From the NCBI GenBank assembly GCA_030411725.1, contig MU839832.1, forward strand, positions 1,054,001 through 1,118,000: a stretch of 64,000 bases of DNA, given 5' to 3'. The position numbers and the translations under genes are program-made. Of this stretch, positions 11,663 through 22,156 are shown in pieces (positions within the stretch are counted from its first letter, which is position 1; every line of letters starts with the position of its first letter). Under the pieces are notes generated by a model that searched no databases, had not been told where the DNA came from, and worked only from the letters and a program-made list of their open reading frames with translations. The stretch comes from Echria macrotheca. Its lineage: Eukaryota; Ascomycota; Sordariomycetes; Sordariales; Schizotheciaceae.

Positions 11663-13288
11663 ATGCCCGTTCGACGCGGAAAGGCGGCGCGGAAGGCGGC
11701 TCGTCGATGCATCGTTCAGCCACGGACTGCATATATCCTCCAGCTGCCAACCGACCTGCTCCTCCAAATCTGCGAGGAAATCGTCGACAAAAAGAATGCC
11801 CGTTGCTGCGACCCGCCGGATCTCCGACAATCTCTAGCACGCATCGGCCGAACATGTCGGGCAATCCGGGCCATCTCGGCCATGGTCTTGTATCGCCACA
11901 TCCGCCTGAACGTACCGACCTTTGCAAACCCTCCCCGCGTGCTGCTCTCTGAACATGAACGTAGACTCAAGGAAGGGGCAGAGATGCGGTACGGGCATGA
12001 CTCGGACCCATGGCGTCGTCCGAATATCCTCGCCCTTCTCCGCACCGTGATCAACGATCCTGGCGGCGTCGGCGAGATGATCCGGTCCGTCGAGCTGATG
12101 GCTCGGGCGGACGACCTGTTCCCGCAACCTCGCCGCCGAATATTCACCACCGGCTTCCACCATAAAGTCCGCAATATGCTCAGACGCAGGCTCTGGAGAC
12201 ATTGCCAAGTTGTCTGTCCCACGACGACGCGGATGTACGGTTCCGCAGCCATCTTATATGTCTGCATGATTTTGTTGTCCCTTGCTCCCAAACTGTCGCG
12301 CCTCTCGGTACTGGTTGACGGACCGTCTCGTCGGATCTTCGGCGATGCCTGCCGTGGAGCGGACTCCTGGCGGCCCCCGAGGCAACGGATCGAACCTGCG
12401 AAATTCGATCAGCTCGTGCATCTTGACGTGAAGTGGGCGCCCTGGGCCCGCGATAGGCACACACGGGACGCCTCCTTGGCGATATTTTTCCGATCTGTCG
12501 CCAACATCAAATCGCTGTGCCTCGAGAATCCGGGGTTCCCGGAGGGCTCCGTCCTCGCCTCCGTCGTGTTCCCTCGGCTCGAGTCCCTGAAGATAGGCCG
12601 GTCGACCATGACCGTGCGCCACCTGCTCTCGATCATCAATAACTGCACGGGTCTGAGAGAGTTTGTCTATGAGCACGGAGTCCAAGGAGACTTGGCGTTG
12701 CTCACCCGATGGGATTCGTTGGCGATCCTCCGAACTCTAGCCCGCCATCGGCCGACGCTCGAGAGACTGGTCCTCACGGCCGGGGTATCTAGGAACGAGA
12801 AGGGTTGCGCCCATGAATTACCCAAGACACCCGACATGAGGGGATTCAAGGCACTAAGGGAACTCACCATTCACTGCTGGCCGTGCCAGGGATGTCAACC
12901 GTATGACTTTTGTCGGATGCTGCAACAGTGTCCGGCACTAGAGCAGTTGACGATGGAGAACAATTGTTGGGATCGAATTCCCTACCAATCCCTGGCTCAG
13001 CTTGCCCGTCAGGCGGCAAAAGGCCTCTTCCCAAAACTCCGGGTTGTTAGGTTGGTTTACGCAAAACGACATAACGATTGGCATGCAGTCGATGCAGTCG
13101 ATGCAGCGAGACTGCTCTCATTGCTCGAGGGAACCCACGTCAAGTTGATTGTTCGGACGGACCCGAGGGAATTTGATTATCCCAGGGTCCCGGACATGGG
13201 TTATATCGAGCCCGAGGACCTCTGCAAAAAGGAGTGGTCGACAAATTCAAACTTCTCATCCCTGCGTAAAGGCATTGGACCTGATTAA
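11663..13288 (+). CDS. F-box protein (second copy of the class)
   Basis: An intronless frame of 541 residues. After a basic N-terminus, residues about 24-80 (YILQLPTDLLLQICEEIVD onward) fit an F-box and the following helix. The rest is a leucine-rich, LRR-like solenoid with repeated patterns of the L..L.L type, the usual substrate-binding part. It lacks the acidic tail of F-box gene 1 and is not a close copy of it. The likely role is substrate adaptor of an SCF ubiquitin ligase; the target is unknown. A small VDAVDAA repeat near residue 478 comes from a tandem gcagtcgat unit. It is convergent with the monooxygenase gene, with 88 bp between the stop codons. Confidence 0.85.
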   Translation: MPVRRGKAARKAARRCIVQPRTAYILQLPTDLLLQICEEIVDKKNARCCDPPDLRQSLARIGRTCRAIRAISAMVLYRHIRLNVPTFANPPRVLLSEHERRLKEGAEMRYGHDSDPWRRPNILALLRTVINDPGGVGEMIRSVELMARADDLFPQPRRRIFTTGFHHKVRNMLRRRLWRHCQVVCPTTTRMYGSAAILYVCMILLSLAPKLSRLSVLVDGPSRRIFGDACRGADSWRPPRQRIEPAKFDQLVHLDVKWAPWARDRHTRDASLAIFFRSVANIKSLCLENPGFPEGSVLASVVFPRLESLKIGRSTMTVRHLLSIINNCTGLREFVYEHGVQGDLALLTRWDSLAILRTLARHRPTLERLVLTAGVSRNEKGCAHELPKTPDMRGFKALRELTIHCWPCQGCQPYDFCRMLQQCPALEQLTMENNCWDRIPYQSLAQLARQAAKGLFPKLRVVRLVYAKRHNDWHAVDAVDAARLLSLLEGTHVKLIVRTDPREFDYPRVPDMGYIEPEDLCKKEWSTNSNFSSLRKGIGPD

Positions 13289-13376
13289 TAACCCGTGGGA
13301 TGGGGACAAAAATGCACATGAGTGGTAGCAGTTGGGGTTCTTGGATAGGCGGATTGGATAACAAAAACAAGCCCCA

Positions 13377-14711
13377 TCACTCGAAAAAGCGGTTTGGCGG
13401 CCTCGGCAACCCCAAGTGCTCCCTCAGCGTGCTCCCTTCGTAGTCCTTCCTAAACAAACCCCTCCTCTGCAGTTCAGGGACCAGCTTCTCGGTAACATCG
13501 TCCAAGCCCTGAGGCAGAAACGGGAACGTGACGGTAAACCCATCAGCTCCTTCTTCGGCGAGCCAAACCGCCATCTCGTCCGCAATCGTCTCCGGCGTGC
13601 CCACGAACGCGAGGCCCGAATAGCCGCCATACCGCTGGGCAAGCTGGCGGACTGTAAGCCCTTCGGTTTGCGACAACTGCACGACACCGGCCCGGCTGGT
13701 CTTGCTGGCGTTGGTGTCGGGCAGCTCCGTTGGTAGGGGTCCATCCGGATCGAACTTCGACGCGTCCACCCCTAGCGATACCGATAGCGAGGCGATGGCG
13801 CTGTCGTAGTGGACGTAGCTATCCAGCTCCAACCTTTTCGCCTTGGCTTCTTCGACAGTAGCACCAACCACGACGAGCGCCGCCGGTAGGATCTTGAGAT
13901 GGTTCCGGTCCCGGCCGGCAGCGACGACACGTCCCTTTATGTCGGCGTACAGCTCCTTCGCCGAGGCCAGATCGCGCGGCGAGCAAAACACCACCTCGGC
14001 CGTCTCGGCCGCGAGCTGCCGACCCGGATCCGACTGGCCGGCCTGCACAATCACAGGCCACCCCTGGATCGGCCTGGCAATGTTCAACGGTCCACGGACT
14101 CGGAGCTCGTCGCCCTGATGGTCGAGGACATGCATCCGGTCGGGGTCGAAGTAGACGCCGCTCTCGCGGTCGCGAATGAACGCATCATCGGCGAAGCTGT
14201 CCCAGAGTCCCGTCACGACGTCGTAGAACTCGCGCGCGCGCTTGTACCGATCGCTGTGCTCCATGTGCTGGTCGCGGCCAAAGTTCTTGGACGACTCGGG
14301 GTTTCCGGTCGTGACGATGTTCCAGGCTGCGCGGCCGCCGCTGAGGTGGTCGAGCGAAGCAAAGCGTCGTGCGATATGGTACGGCTCGTCGTACGTCGTG
14401 GACGCCGTCGCGGCTAGCCCGATTTTTTCCGTCACCACCGAGAGCGCCGATAGCAGGGTGAATGGCTCGAAGGAGGTCACGGTGTGGCTACGCTTGAGTG
14501 CCTCCACGGGCATGTTCAGCACGGCGAGGTGGTCGGCCATGAAGAAGGCGTCGAACTTGGCTGCCTCGAGCTTGGTGATGAACGATTTGAGGTGTTGAAG
14601 GTTGAAGTTGGCGTCTGGGTAGGCGCCGGGGTATCGCCAGGCACCGGTGTGTAAACTCACTGGTCGCATGAATGCTGTGAGATGCAGCTTCTTGGTGTTT
14701 GTTTCAGTCAT
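13377..14711 (-). CDS. FMN-dependent monooxygenase of the NtaA/SnaA/DszA (luciferase-like) family
   Basis: An intronless frame of 444 residues, the usual size for the family. It starts with HLTAFMRPVSLHTGAWRYP, and contains ASTTYDEPYHIARRFASLDH, WNIVTTGNPESSKNFG and GWPVIVQAGQSDPGR, all typical of nitrilotriacetate or dibenzothiophene-sulfone type monooxygenases. These flavin enzymes use reduced FMN from a separate reductase to oxidise C-N or C-S bonds. No reductase is visible nearby, and the substrate is unknown. The lack of introns and the mainly bacterial distribution of the family fit an old acquisition from bacteria, which is inference. It is divergent from the YdeI-like gene, sharing a 646-bp promoter region, and the Zn2Cys6 regulator follows. 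Confidence 0.9.
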   Translation of the reverse strand: MTETNTKKLHLTAFMRPVSLHTGAWRYPGAYPDANFNLQHLKSFITKLEAAKFDAFFMADHLAVLNMPVEALKRSHTVTSFEPFTLLSALSVVTEKIGLAATASTTYDEPYHIARRFASLDHLSGGRAAWNIVTTGNPESSKNFGRDQHMEHSDRYKRAREFYDVVTGLWDSFADDAFIRDRESGVYFDPDRMHVLDHQGDELRVRGPLNIARPIQGWPVIVQAGQSDPGRQLAAETAEVVFCSPRDLASAKELYADIKGRVVAAGRDRNHLKILPAALVVVGATVEEAKAKRLELDSYVHYDSAIASLSVSLGVDASKFDPDGPLPTELPDTNASKTSRAGVVQLSQTEGLTVRQLAQRYGGYSGLAFVGTPETIADEMAVWLAEEGADGFTVTFPFLPQGLDDVTEKLVPELQRRGLFRKDYEGSTLREHLGLPRPPNRFFE

Positions 14712-15357
14712 GATTTGGTGCTTCGTTATGGTCTCGTGCTTGTAAGTGATAGGACAGAAGTGAGTGAGGGGTAGAAGTGAGTGAGGGGAGAGAAGACAAC
14801 CAACAAAAAAGACACATATATAGTCGATGAGACTGCAGAGCTCACAATCGGCCGGAGAGACCGGGTTCAGATGACAAATGCCGTCAATATCGAGGAGACA
14901 AATTCGGGATGCACGGAAGGCGTGATGCGGGGTGTTGATTGCAACATGGCGTGGCGACCGCCTTCCCTCATCAACTTGAAGAAATATCCTTTTTTATGCA
15001 ATTACCTAGGACACTATTCTTCCAGGCCATTCGTTGGACAAGCATCTCAAGCGTGGTCGCATGTGCATATGGAAGTAAACGGAAGTGGAAAAGGGGTCAA
15101 CCCTAACCCTCGGTTTGGGTTCGCTAGGCAACGAGGTCATCAGCGGGCAGAGTTGGACCGAGTCCATCCTACCCAGATCGAGACCATGTTCCCCAGACCC
15201 AGACCCAGACCATTCCCAAACCCGATCGCCATTCTGGAACCAGATTGCGCTCATTGTGACTCTTCGAGACCGGTTTGCACTCTTCGCGTAATCAGTTCCG
15301 TATTGATTACTTTGCCACAAAACGCCGACCATCGCGTTACCCCGCGACGCGTCGACC
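14712..15357. other. shared divergent promoter region
   Basis: This 646-bp region lies between the monooxygenase (minus) and the YdeI-like gene (plus). It contains a TATA-like atatata at 14816-14822 and a short run of cagacc units near 15190-15210. No independent gene is seen. Confidence 0.5.
14816..14822 (-). promoter_or_regulatory. TATA-like element of the FMN monooxygenase gene
   Basis: The heptamer tatatat on the minus strand lies about 105 bp upstream of the monooxygenase ATG at 14711. The position fits a core promoter. Confidence 0.35.
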
Positions 15358-15996
15358 ATGTCCAGACCGACGCGATCATCCGCGCGAAAAGGTCGGCAGG
15401 CCGCAACAGCTGAGGAATCACCGGCACCACCATCGCTTCCCGTCCACCTGTTCGAAGACGCAACAGCCTGGGAGACGTGGCTCGAGGAGAACCACACGAG
15501 CGAGACCACGGGCGTACTGCTAAAGATTAGCAAGAAGGGATGCGCGGTGGCTTCGGTCACGTACGACGAGGCCGTGGACACGGCACTGTGCTTTGGGTGG
15601 ATTGACGGACAGCGCAAAGCCCTCGACGAGACTCACTTCCTCCAGCGCTTCACACCGCGTCGCAAGACCAGCATCTGGTCTAAGCGGAATATCGAAAAGA
15701 TCTCTGCCCTCGAAGCCGCCGGTCGCATGCGTCCGGCAGGCGTGGCCGAGGTGGAGGCGGCCAAGGCCGACGGGCGGTGGGCGCGGGCATACGCGTCGTC
15801 GAGCACCATAGTCGTCCCCGACGACTTCCAGGCAGCGCTGGACCGGAACAAGCGTGCCAGGGACTTCTTTGCCACCCTCGGCAAGTCGAAGCGCTATCCG
15901 TTTCTCTGGAGGATTGAGACGGCCAAGCGGGAGGAGACCAGGAAGAAGCGGATTGGCGAGTTTGTCAAGCTGTTGGCGCAGCAAAAGACGCTGTAG
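15358..15996 (+). CDS. YdeI/OmdA-family protein
   Basis: A single exon of 212 residues, the normal size for the family. Features that place it are LFEDATAWETWLEENH near the start, the block VDTALCFGWIDGQRKALDE, the motif QRFTPRRKTSIWSKRNIEK, and the C-terminal helical part PDDFQAALDRNKRARDFF. Bacterial YdeI-like proteins have been linked to resistance to cationic peptides and bacteriocins, but the biochemical activity is not settled and a role in fungi is not known. The first about 25 residues are basic and low-complexity. Like the FMN monooxygenase beside it, it is intronless and belongs to a family common in bacteria. Confidence 0.85.
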   Translation: MSRPTRSSARKGRQAATAEESPAPPSLPVHLFEDATAWETWLEENHTSETTGVLLKISKKGCAVASVTYDEAVDTALCFGWIDGQRKALDETHFLQRFTPRRKTSIWSKRNIEKISALEAAGRMRPAGVAEVEAAKADGRWARAYASSSTIVVPDDFQAALDRNKRARDFFATLGKSKRYPFLWRIETAKREETRKKRIGEFVKLLAQQKTL

Positions 15997-16333
15997 CGTG
16001 ATCGCGTGCTCACGTGCACACCTCTTCAATACACCTTGGAGCCTTTTCTGCAATTATCTCGGTGCGTGTTCGAGTTGTGAGACGTTCGACGACGGCACAG
16101 CATGTGGCACAATCCAATCACAATCTGCGGGGAGGGAAGGGACGCAGGGAGCTTCGGGCTCGAGGCAGGGCTTACTCCGTACCTACCTTTACATAATCCT
16201 TCCCAACGCACTTTTCTTCCCCTCTGCCCTGACACGAGTCGCACAACCGGGGACATCGCGGAAGCCCACATTCGGCATCGGTCAAGCAGCTACCCGCCCT
16301 GGCGTCAGCGACCGGGCAAATACATATAGCACT
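15997..16333. other. promoter region of the Zn2Cys6 gene
   Basis: This 337-bp spacer lies between the YdeI-like gene and the transcription factor, both on the plus strand. No gene is seen in it. Confidence 0.5.
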
Positions 16334-18705
16334 ATGAGCTCTGCCGAACACCACTTCATTTCGGAGACGGGACTTCCTGCACAACGTCGACGCAAAATCC
16401 GATTGGCCTGCAATCCGTGTCGCGCCCGGAAAACAGGCTGCGATGGTAGGAAGCCGGTCTGCACAGCATGCTCTCTCCGGGGCTGGGACGATCGCTGCGG
16501 CTGGCAGGACAGTGTCATGCCCGCGTCGTCGTCCGCCATGTAAGTACCAAGTGCCGTTTGGTTGCCAAGGTCGCACTAACGTGGCGTCCATCAGCACTCT
16601 AGCGGACCTCGAGCGGCGGGTCAGGCAGCTAGAGACCCAAGCCCGTCAGGACACTTCAGCAGACGTTAGCTCAACCTGTAGGTTCCCAAAGCATACTTCT
16701 CTCGCCATCCCAAGCTAAAACAAAGCTCCACAGCAGACACTTCAGTCCCAATACCACAGGGGCAGACTCCAGCGACCAGAAACAGTGATTCGGAAGACGC
16801 ACTCGACGAGATCCTACCCACGTCGGGCTTCATGCGTCAGGCCGCCAACGCTGCGAGCCCCAGAGCCCAGGAGTCTGAGCCGCCAGCCCCAGTAATAATA
16901 AACGCGCCGCCAAGTGCCCTTCCGCACGGCCTAGGATTCTCCATGGAGAGGCAGGATCCAACACCCGAAATGTTTGACCATCAACAAGTAGTATTGCCGC
17001 CAAAAAGTTTTGCTGACGAACTCGTTCGATGGTACTGGCATCACATCCACTCTCTCTACCCCCTCCTTCACAGGCCCAGCTTCGAAGCCGAGTACAAGAA
17101 GCTGTATTCTCCGCAGGATTCTCGCAAGAAGCAAAGTTTTGATGATCTCGTCTTCTTGGCTGTCTTCAACATTGTCCTGGCTCTCGGCTGTCAACGAAAC
17201 GAATCCATCTCACCTGCCCAGCAGGGTTTCCACGCAGAAGAGTTCTACCGTCGCTCGCTCCGACTCATATCTCTAGAGGATCTGGACACTTCGTCGTTAT
17301 CGTTGATTCAACTGTTTGTGCTACGCGGCATCTACCTGTATTTTACCACCCGGGCCGACCGGTGCTGGATTGTGCTCGGTGCTGGCATTCGTATGGCCAT
17401 TGGTATGGGATTGAACAACGCCGGCCCAAAGAAGGTTAGCAGCCAACTGGAGCGTGAAATGCGGCGGAGAATATGGTATTGCGGCTGTGTCACCATGGAC
17501 CAGTAAGCTATGTTCTGCACTGCTCTCCCGGAAGCTGACAAGACGCACCCAGAGTTGTGTCAACATTATTTGGCCGTCCTACCATGATCTACAGCCAGAT
17601 CAACAATGCTCCGCTTCCCCTCTATATCGATGATCAATATCTCTCATCAACACATGAGGGTCGCCAACCCGAAAAGACTCCGGCGCGCGTCGCACACTCT
17701 ATCTACAGCCTAGGACTTATTCAGACACTTGATGATATGAGGGCGGAGGTCTTGGCCGGTCGGCGCAAGGCTTCCAATGGCCCCTCGGGCAACGCAGACG
17801 TACTTCCAGATTCCGGCAACCTCCTGCGCATCTACTCCCGGCTCGAAGATCAACTGAATAACGCTCCGGCACATCTCCAACCCGATGCGGACTACGCTTC
17901 CATGCCCGTCACCGAGGACGATATTGCCTGTTTCAAGGTACAGAGCAGAGTTCTCCGGACTAGGTAGGATGTTTAATCGCTCCAAGCAGCCCCCGCTGAC
18001 ATGACTAGAATGATGTTGCTGAAGCTTATGCTGCTGCGGCCCTCTGTGCTGGCTGAGGTGCACCGCTCCGACACCAACAAGCCCCGAGTCCAGTCCTCGG
18101 CTGCGATGCTGGAAGAGCGGCTCCACAGGGAGGTCTGCGAGCTGTGCCTGTCCACCGTTCATCTTACCCTCGAGGAGATACACCAAGCACTTTACACTCC
18201 AAACGAGTTTCCGGCGTGGTATTGTTTACAGGTAACATTCTCTGCAGCAACAGTGCTGGTTGCTTCTACGCTGTCACCGGTATTGGGTGTCAGCTTGGAC
18301 ACCGAACCTGGCAGATCGTCGTGGGACCGCGCAATCGAGATCATGGAGAGACACAAATCCACCGTGGCCTCGGCAGAGAAGGGAATTGAAGTGGCGCAAC
18401 AATTCCGTCGGTATATGGAATCCAAGGTTTCGGCAAGGCAGTCTGCCCAGGGAAGCTCGAACAATGCCATCCTGAACTCGGTCCCGGATACGTTCCCTAC
18501 CGTGCTCCCTGTGGAATTTGGTTCGGTATCGTTCGACGCGTGCGAGGAGCACCAGGCCGGGCGATTTCAGCTGAATTATGGTCTGGAGTCTCCATCTACC
18601 GCGATAGAGGGTCTAGACCTGTATCTGAGCTCGAATTCGCTTGATCAAGCATGGCTGGCCACTCAGGACTTCGGACAAAACGACTGGATACTGCATTGGG
18701 CATGA
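16334..18705 (+). CDS. Zn2Cys6 transcription factor
   Basis: Five exons (16334-16539, 16595-16677, 16734-17502, 17553-17963, 18009-18705) give 721 residues. The DNA-binding domain uses Cys26, 29, 36, 43, 46 and 55 (spacing C-x2-C-x6-C-x6-C-x2-C-x8-C) after a basic stretch. A leucine-containing linker helix (TLADLERRVRQLETQ) follows and probably mediates dimer formation. From about residue 200 the sequence matches the fungal-specific regulatory domain, with a WYWHHIHSLYPLLHRPSF block and the signature STLFGRPTMIY. The acceptor at 16733 is followed by a second CAG, so splicing at 16736 would drop one codon. It could regulate the neighbouring monooxygenase or YdeI genes, but only proximity suggests this. 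Confidence 0.9.
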
Positions 18706-19163
18706 CGGAAAATGCCAGATTATCAACATTCCGATTTTTGACGAAGCTGGCTGATCCCGTGGACTTGCTCCAGGCCCGGGTTACGGCAAGGCCAGCAAGT
18801 GAGCGTGATTGGATATCTCGGACGTGCAAAGTCCGAAATGGCCAGTTGCGAACTCGCCTTATTTTCTCACCTGTTCGAGGCTGTTTTACAATGCCCTCCT
18901 AAACCCTTGATCCGTACAATTGTTTCTCGCGGTGACCATGTTCTCATCACTCGCGTCGTCTTCGGCGCTCCGCTCTCCACAAAGCTCACTCATCATTGAC
19001 CTATCAGAACCGGCGCCGAGATAAGAAGCACTTCGTGCCCCTGAGTGGCCAGCCTCGGTCGATGATGTAACCACTCAACTTGGATCAACAGCATGTTTCC
19101 AAGCTGCGTCATCGAGATAGTTTTGTCAACAACTTTCTGTCAACGAAGCTGCATACCTCTTCA
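18706..19163. other. intergenic region
   Basis: A 458-bp region between the regulator and the GT8 gene, presumably the promoter of the latter. Nothing else is recognised. Confidence 0.5.
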
Positions 19164-20222
19164 ATGGCCAAACAATCGCTCCCCGTCAGTATGGATACCC
19201 AAAAAGAAGACACCCGGAAAGCGAAGAAGAGTACGTGCACCTTTGCATTCGGTTCCCTCTGCTGAGATTGCTAACCCTCATAATCGTCCATAGTATGGGC
19301 AACGTTGATCTCCAGCATGGACTACCTCCCCGGCCTTCTTGTCTTGGAGTTCTCGCTCCGGCGTGTCGGGTCGAGGTATCCCTTTGTTGCGCTCTACACG
19401 GACGATTTCCCAGCTGAAGGTCGACTCGCGCTGGAGCAGCGAAACATCGCGACGCAGCGTGTTGAGCATCTGGCCCCTAAACACGACAAGGACTACGGAG
19501 ACGATCCAAGGTTTGCCGATTCCTGGATCAAGCTGGTAGTTTTCAGTCTGGTTGAGTACGAGCGGATCGTCCTTCTCGACTCGGACATGCTTGTGGTTGA
19601 TAACATGGACGAACTGATGGACTTGCCTCTCGATGATCCCCAGAAACAAGGCAACCGCGTGTTTGCCGCTGCTTATTCTTGTCTCTGCAATCCGCTTCAC
19701 AAGGAGCATTATCCTGATGACTGGTACCGTCCCAATTTCGACTTAGACGTTTGTAACAAAGTTAACGATATCAGGACGCCCGAGAACTGCCCATACACGC
19801 TGCAGCATGACAAGCCGGAAGACGCACAGGAACATGGCGCCTCGCCTCCCCGTCAAACCATGCCAAACAGCGGCCTTGTGGTCCTCAATCCATCGGCATC
19901 AGCGGCCGAGCTAATCCGAAAGGGACTCCTGGATCCCAAAACGAAGACATATATCTTCCCTGACCAGGCGTTGCTGGGAGATGTATTTGCGGGTCGCTGG
20001 GTTGCGCTGCCGTACATCTACAACGGTCTCAAGACGCTACCCTGGCCAGGGGTGCACGACGCTATTTGGCGCGACGACCGAGTCAAGAATATCCACTACG
20101 GACTGACGCCGAAGCCCTGGGAGGTGGAGGGTAGAAGCGACGATGATCTCGTCAGGAGATGGCAGAATGCGGACGAGGAACGCAAGCAGGACGAAGCCAA
20201 GCGGCTGGGGCTGGGTCGTTGA
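19164..20222 (+). CDS. GT8-family glycosyltransferase (glycogenin/galactinol-synthase-like)
   Basis: Two exons, 19164-19230 and 19294-20222, give 331 residues. The 63-nt intron has a GTACGT donor and CATAG acceptor and restores KKIWATLISSMDYLPG. GT8 marks are visible in order: an ALYTDDFP-like strand, the metal-binding DxD in IVLLDSDMLVVDNMDEL (near residue 117), MPNSGLVVLNPS, FPDQALLGDVFAGRW, and the C-terminal IHYGLTPKPWE motif that binds the nucleotide sugar. These are retaining transferases that use UDP-glucose or UDP-galactose. The protein lacks the long C-terminal tail of glycogenin and has no signal peptide or membrane segment. It probably acts in the cytosol. The acceptor is unknown. 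Confidence 0.9.
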
Positions 20223-20417
20223 TGCCACTGCCCGTATTTCACCTCCGCCGAAACAAATTGCACGTCATAAAAGAATCGACGAGAATATTTCGTTACAAGC
20301 TAGAAACCTCAACAATGGTACGAGTCTCGCAAGCGGTAGCAGCAGTCCCGTGAGCCAGGCCTACATCGTAACAACGCACAGCAGCGACAGACGACCAGAC
20401 CTTCATCGCACCAATCC

Positions 20418-21161
20418 TCAGGCATCTGCCTTTTGAGATTTTGATCCCCGAAGCACTAGTGGATAGTCCTGGATGGGAATTCCGCCAATCAAGGCTCCGT
20501 TCTGCATTTTGTAGAAGGCCTTGACTTCCTCCTTGTCAGACTTCTGCAAATCCCGTTCGTCTCGGTACGACATGATCGAGAACTCGTTCGTGCCCAGAAA
20601 TCGCACAGACTCTGACTCGCCTCTCGCCACCGCATGTTCGTGTCGAAGGCCGATGATGTGGCCGAGCTCGTGCATGAACGTCTTCTTTATCGCGCCGTCC
20701 GAGCGAGAAGTGCTCAGCCCAGCTTTGTAGATGGTAAGATCGCTTGGTTCATTCGGAAAGAAGCCTGTCGCTAAATGTCTTGCATCTTTCCCCATTTCTT
20801 TGTAGAGGAGGTGGAAGTGCGCTGCCGAGGCTTCTCGAACTTCTTCGAATACCAGGCCGAAGTCAACATCATTCCACGCAGCCGCGGCTGCATGGAAAGC
20901 CGACTCGGCCCTGTGAAGGGTGGCGGTGTCCGGGAACGTTCGTTCGTGGATGAAATAAAGGAGCTTGCGGTCCGAGTGCGTCACGATGTCCCAGCGCGGA
21001 ACGATCTTCTTTCCGTCATGACTACCCAGAACGATGCGGTGCAGTGGTGTGCCGCCGGACCTGGTTGATGTCTCGCTGGCGGGTTCCAACACGCGGTCAA
21101 TGGTTGGCTCAAAGCCAATCTGCGTCTTGCAGCTACCTATGAAAGCCTCGGAGTCGGACAT
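20418..21161 (-). CDS. zinc metalloprotease of metzincin type
   Basis: A single exon of 247 residues. The zinc site HELGHIIGLRHEH begins at about residue 164 and matches HExxHxxGxxH. A Met-turn (FSIMSYRD, Met near 197) follows at the distance expected for metzincins such as matrixins and astacins. Upstream of the first ATG the frame stays open for 20 codons (from a GTG at 21221), but the ATG at 21161 is the first usable start. No signal peptide is visible, which is unusual for this class. Either the enzyme is intracellular or an upstream exon is missing from my model. It is divergent from the amino-acid oxidase gene and convergent with the GT8 gene. Confidence 0.82.
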   Translation of the reverse strand: MSDSEAFIGSCKTQIGFEPTIDRVLEPASETSTRSGGTPLHRIVLGSHDGKKIVPRWDIVTHSDRKLLYFIHERTFPDTATLHRAESAFHAAAAAWNDVDFGLVFEEVREASAAHFHLLYKEMGKDARHLATGFFPNEPSDLTIYKAGLSTSRSDGAIKKTFMHELGHIIGLRHEHAVARGESESVRFLGTNEFSIMSYRDERDLQKSDKEEVKAFYKMQNGALIGGIPIQDYPLVLRGSKSQKADA

Positions 21162-22156
21162 AATGTCGGTGCGCGGGTTCGTGCAGCTAACTTCAAGATT
21201 GAAGATCTCTTTGATCACCACAGGGGACGAGTGACGATGGAGACTGGCGTTCGGGATGAAGCAATATCACAAAAGTTCCCCGAGAGAGTCACTGCGAGAA
21301 CGAGAATTCGACCGGTATATATACACATTCTTCCTCGCCTACACCTTCTGCAAACATCTCTGGTATTTTGCAAGGCTCAGAGTCTGAACATGAAAGCGAC
21401 TCCCGCTTACACTGCCATCTCTGTGGCTGCCTGAGAACTGTCAGCTGGTAAGTGATTCAATCCTTTCGCTTTACTTCGGCCACACCACTGATGTGGCCAA
21501 TGGCCGCATTAGCTACTGTGCTCTACAGGAGGGTGTGACGGAGACCGAGGGTGATAGAAGAACCTCCGCCATGTATTTGAGGCTGGCTGACCCTCCGTAC
21601 AGATGCCGCGCCCTAAGCCTTATCCGTCCGTACATGTATGCATTTCCGAATACACATTAGGCGGCATGCGGCTGCTGTCTTGACCCGAGCTGTACATGAC
21701 CGGGCGCAGCTGAAAGAGGGGTTGAACAACATGGTCGGTCTAGAACATGCACCTCCCAACAGAACAGGCGAGCTGACTCTGATCTGTCTGATTGGTTTGG
21801 ACTGACAAGATGTGTCTCCGGCAGACATTATTCGTTGGCACAACTCTATGCAGATAACCGCTGTCGCTTTCAGGTCCGCCACAGCGCCGCTACCAAACCA
21901 GTTTGAGAGACGGCGAGTCCAATATTCTGCAGCCGTTATGCCGTCCAAGGAGAAGATGTTCGCAGTTCTACACGCTTTCTGCTGGCCCTCTTCACATACA
22001 CGACGAGGTTGTCTGATATCGGATCATTTGTTCCGAGTCAACTAGGCCCTAGAGTCAACAGATGGAAATTTAAAGAGGTTCAATGACCCTGAAGACTTTC
22101 CATGAAAAACCAACATCCAGTCATCCCTCCTGAATTCCCCTGAAAATAACTACACC
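21162..22156. other. divergent promoter region, metalloprotease / amino-acid oxidase
   Basis: A 995-bp region between two divergent genes. A TATA-like run lies at 21316-21324 on the metalloprotease side. No supported gene is present. Confidence 0.5.
21316..21324 (-). promoter_or_regulatory. TATA-like element of the metalloprotease gene
   Basis: The sequence tatatatac lies about 155 bp upstream of the metalloprotease ATG (minus strand). It is a plausible core promoter by position only. Confidence 0.35.

Noticed and set aside
15095..15115. ccctaaccct, a telomere-like pair of units
   Set aside because: Only about one and a half units within ordinary promoter sequence; not a telomere or clear telomeric insertion.
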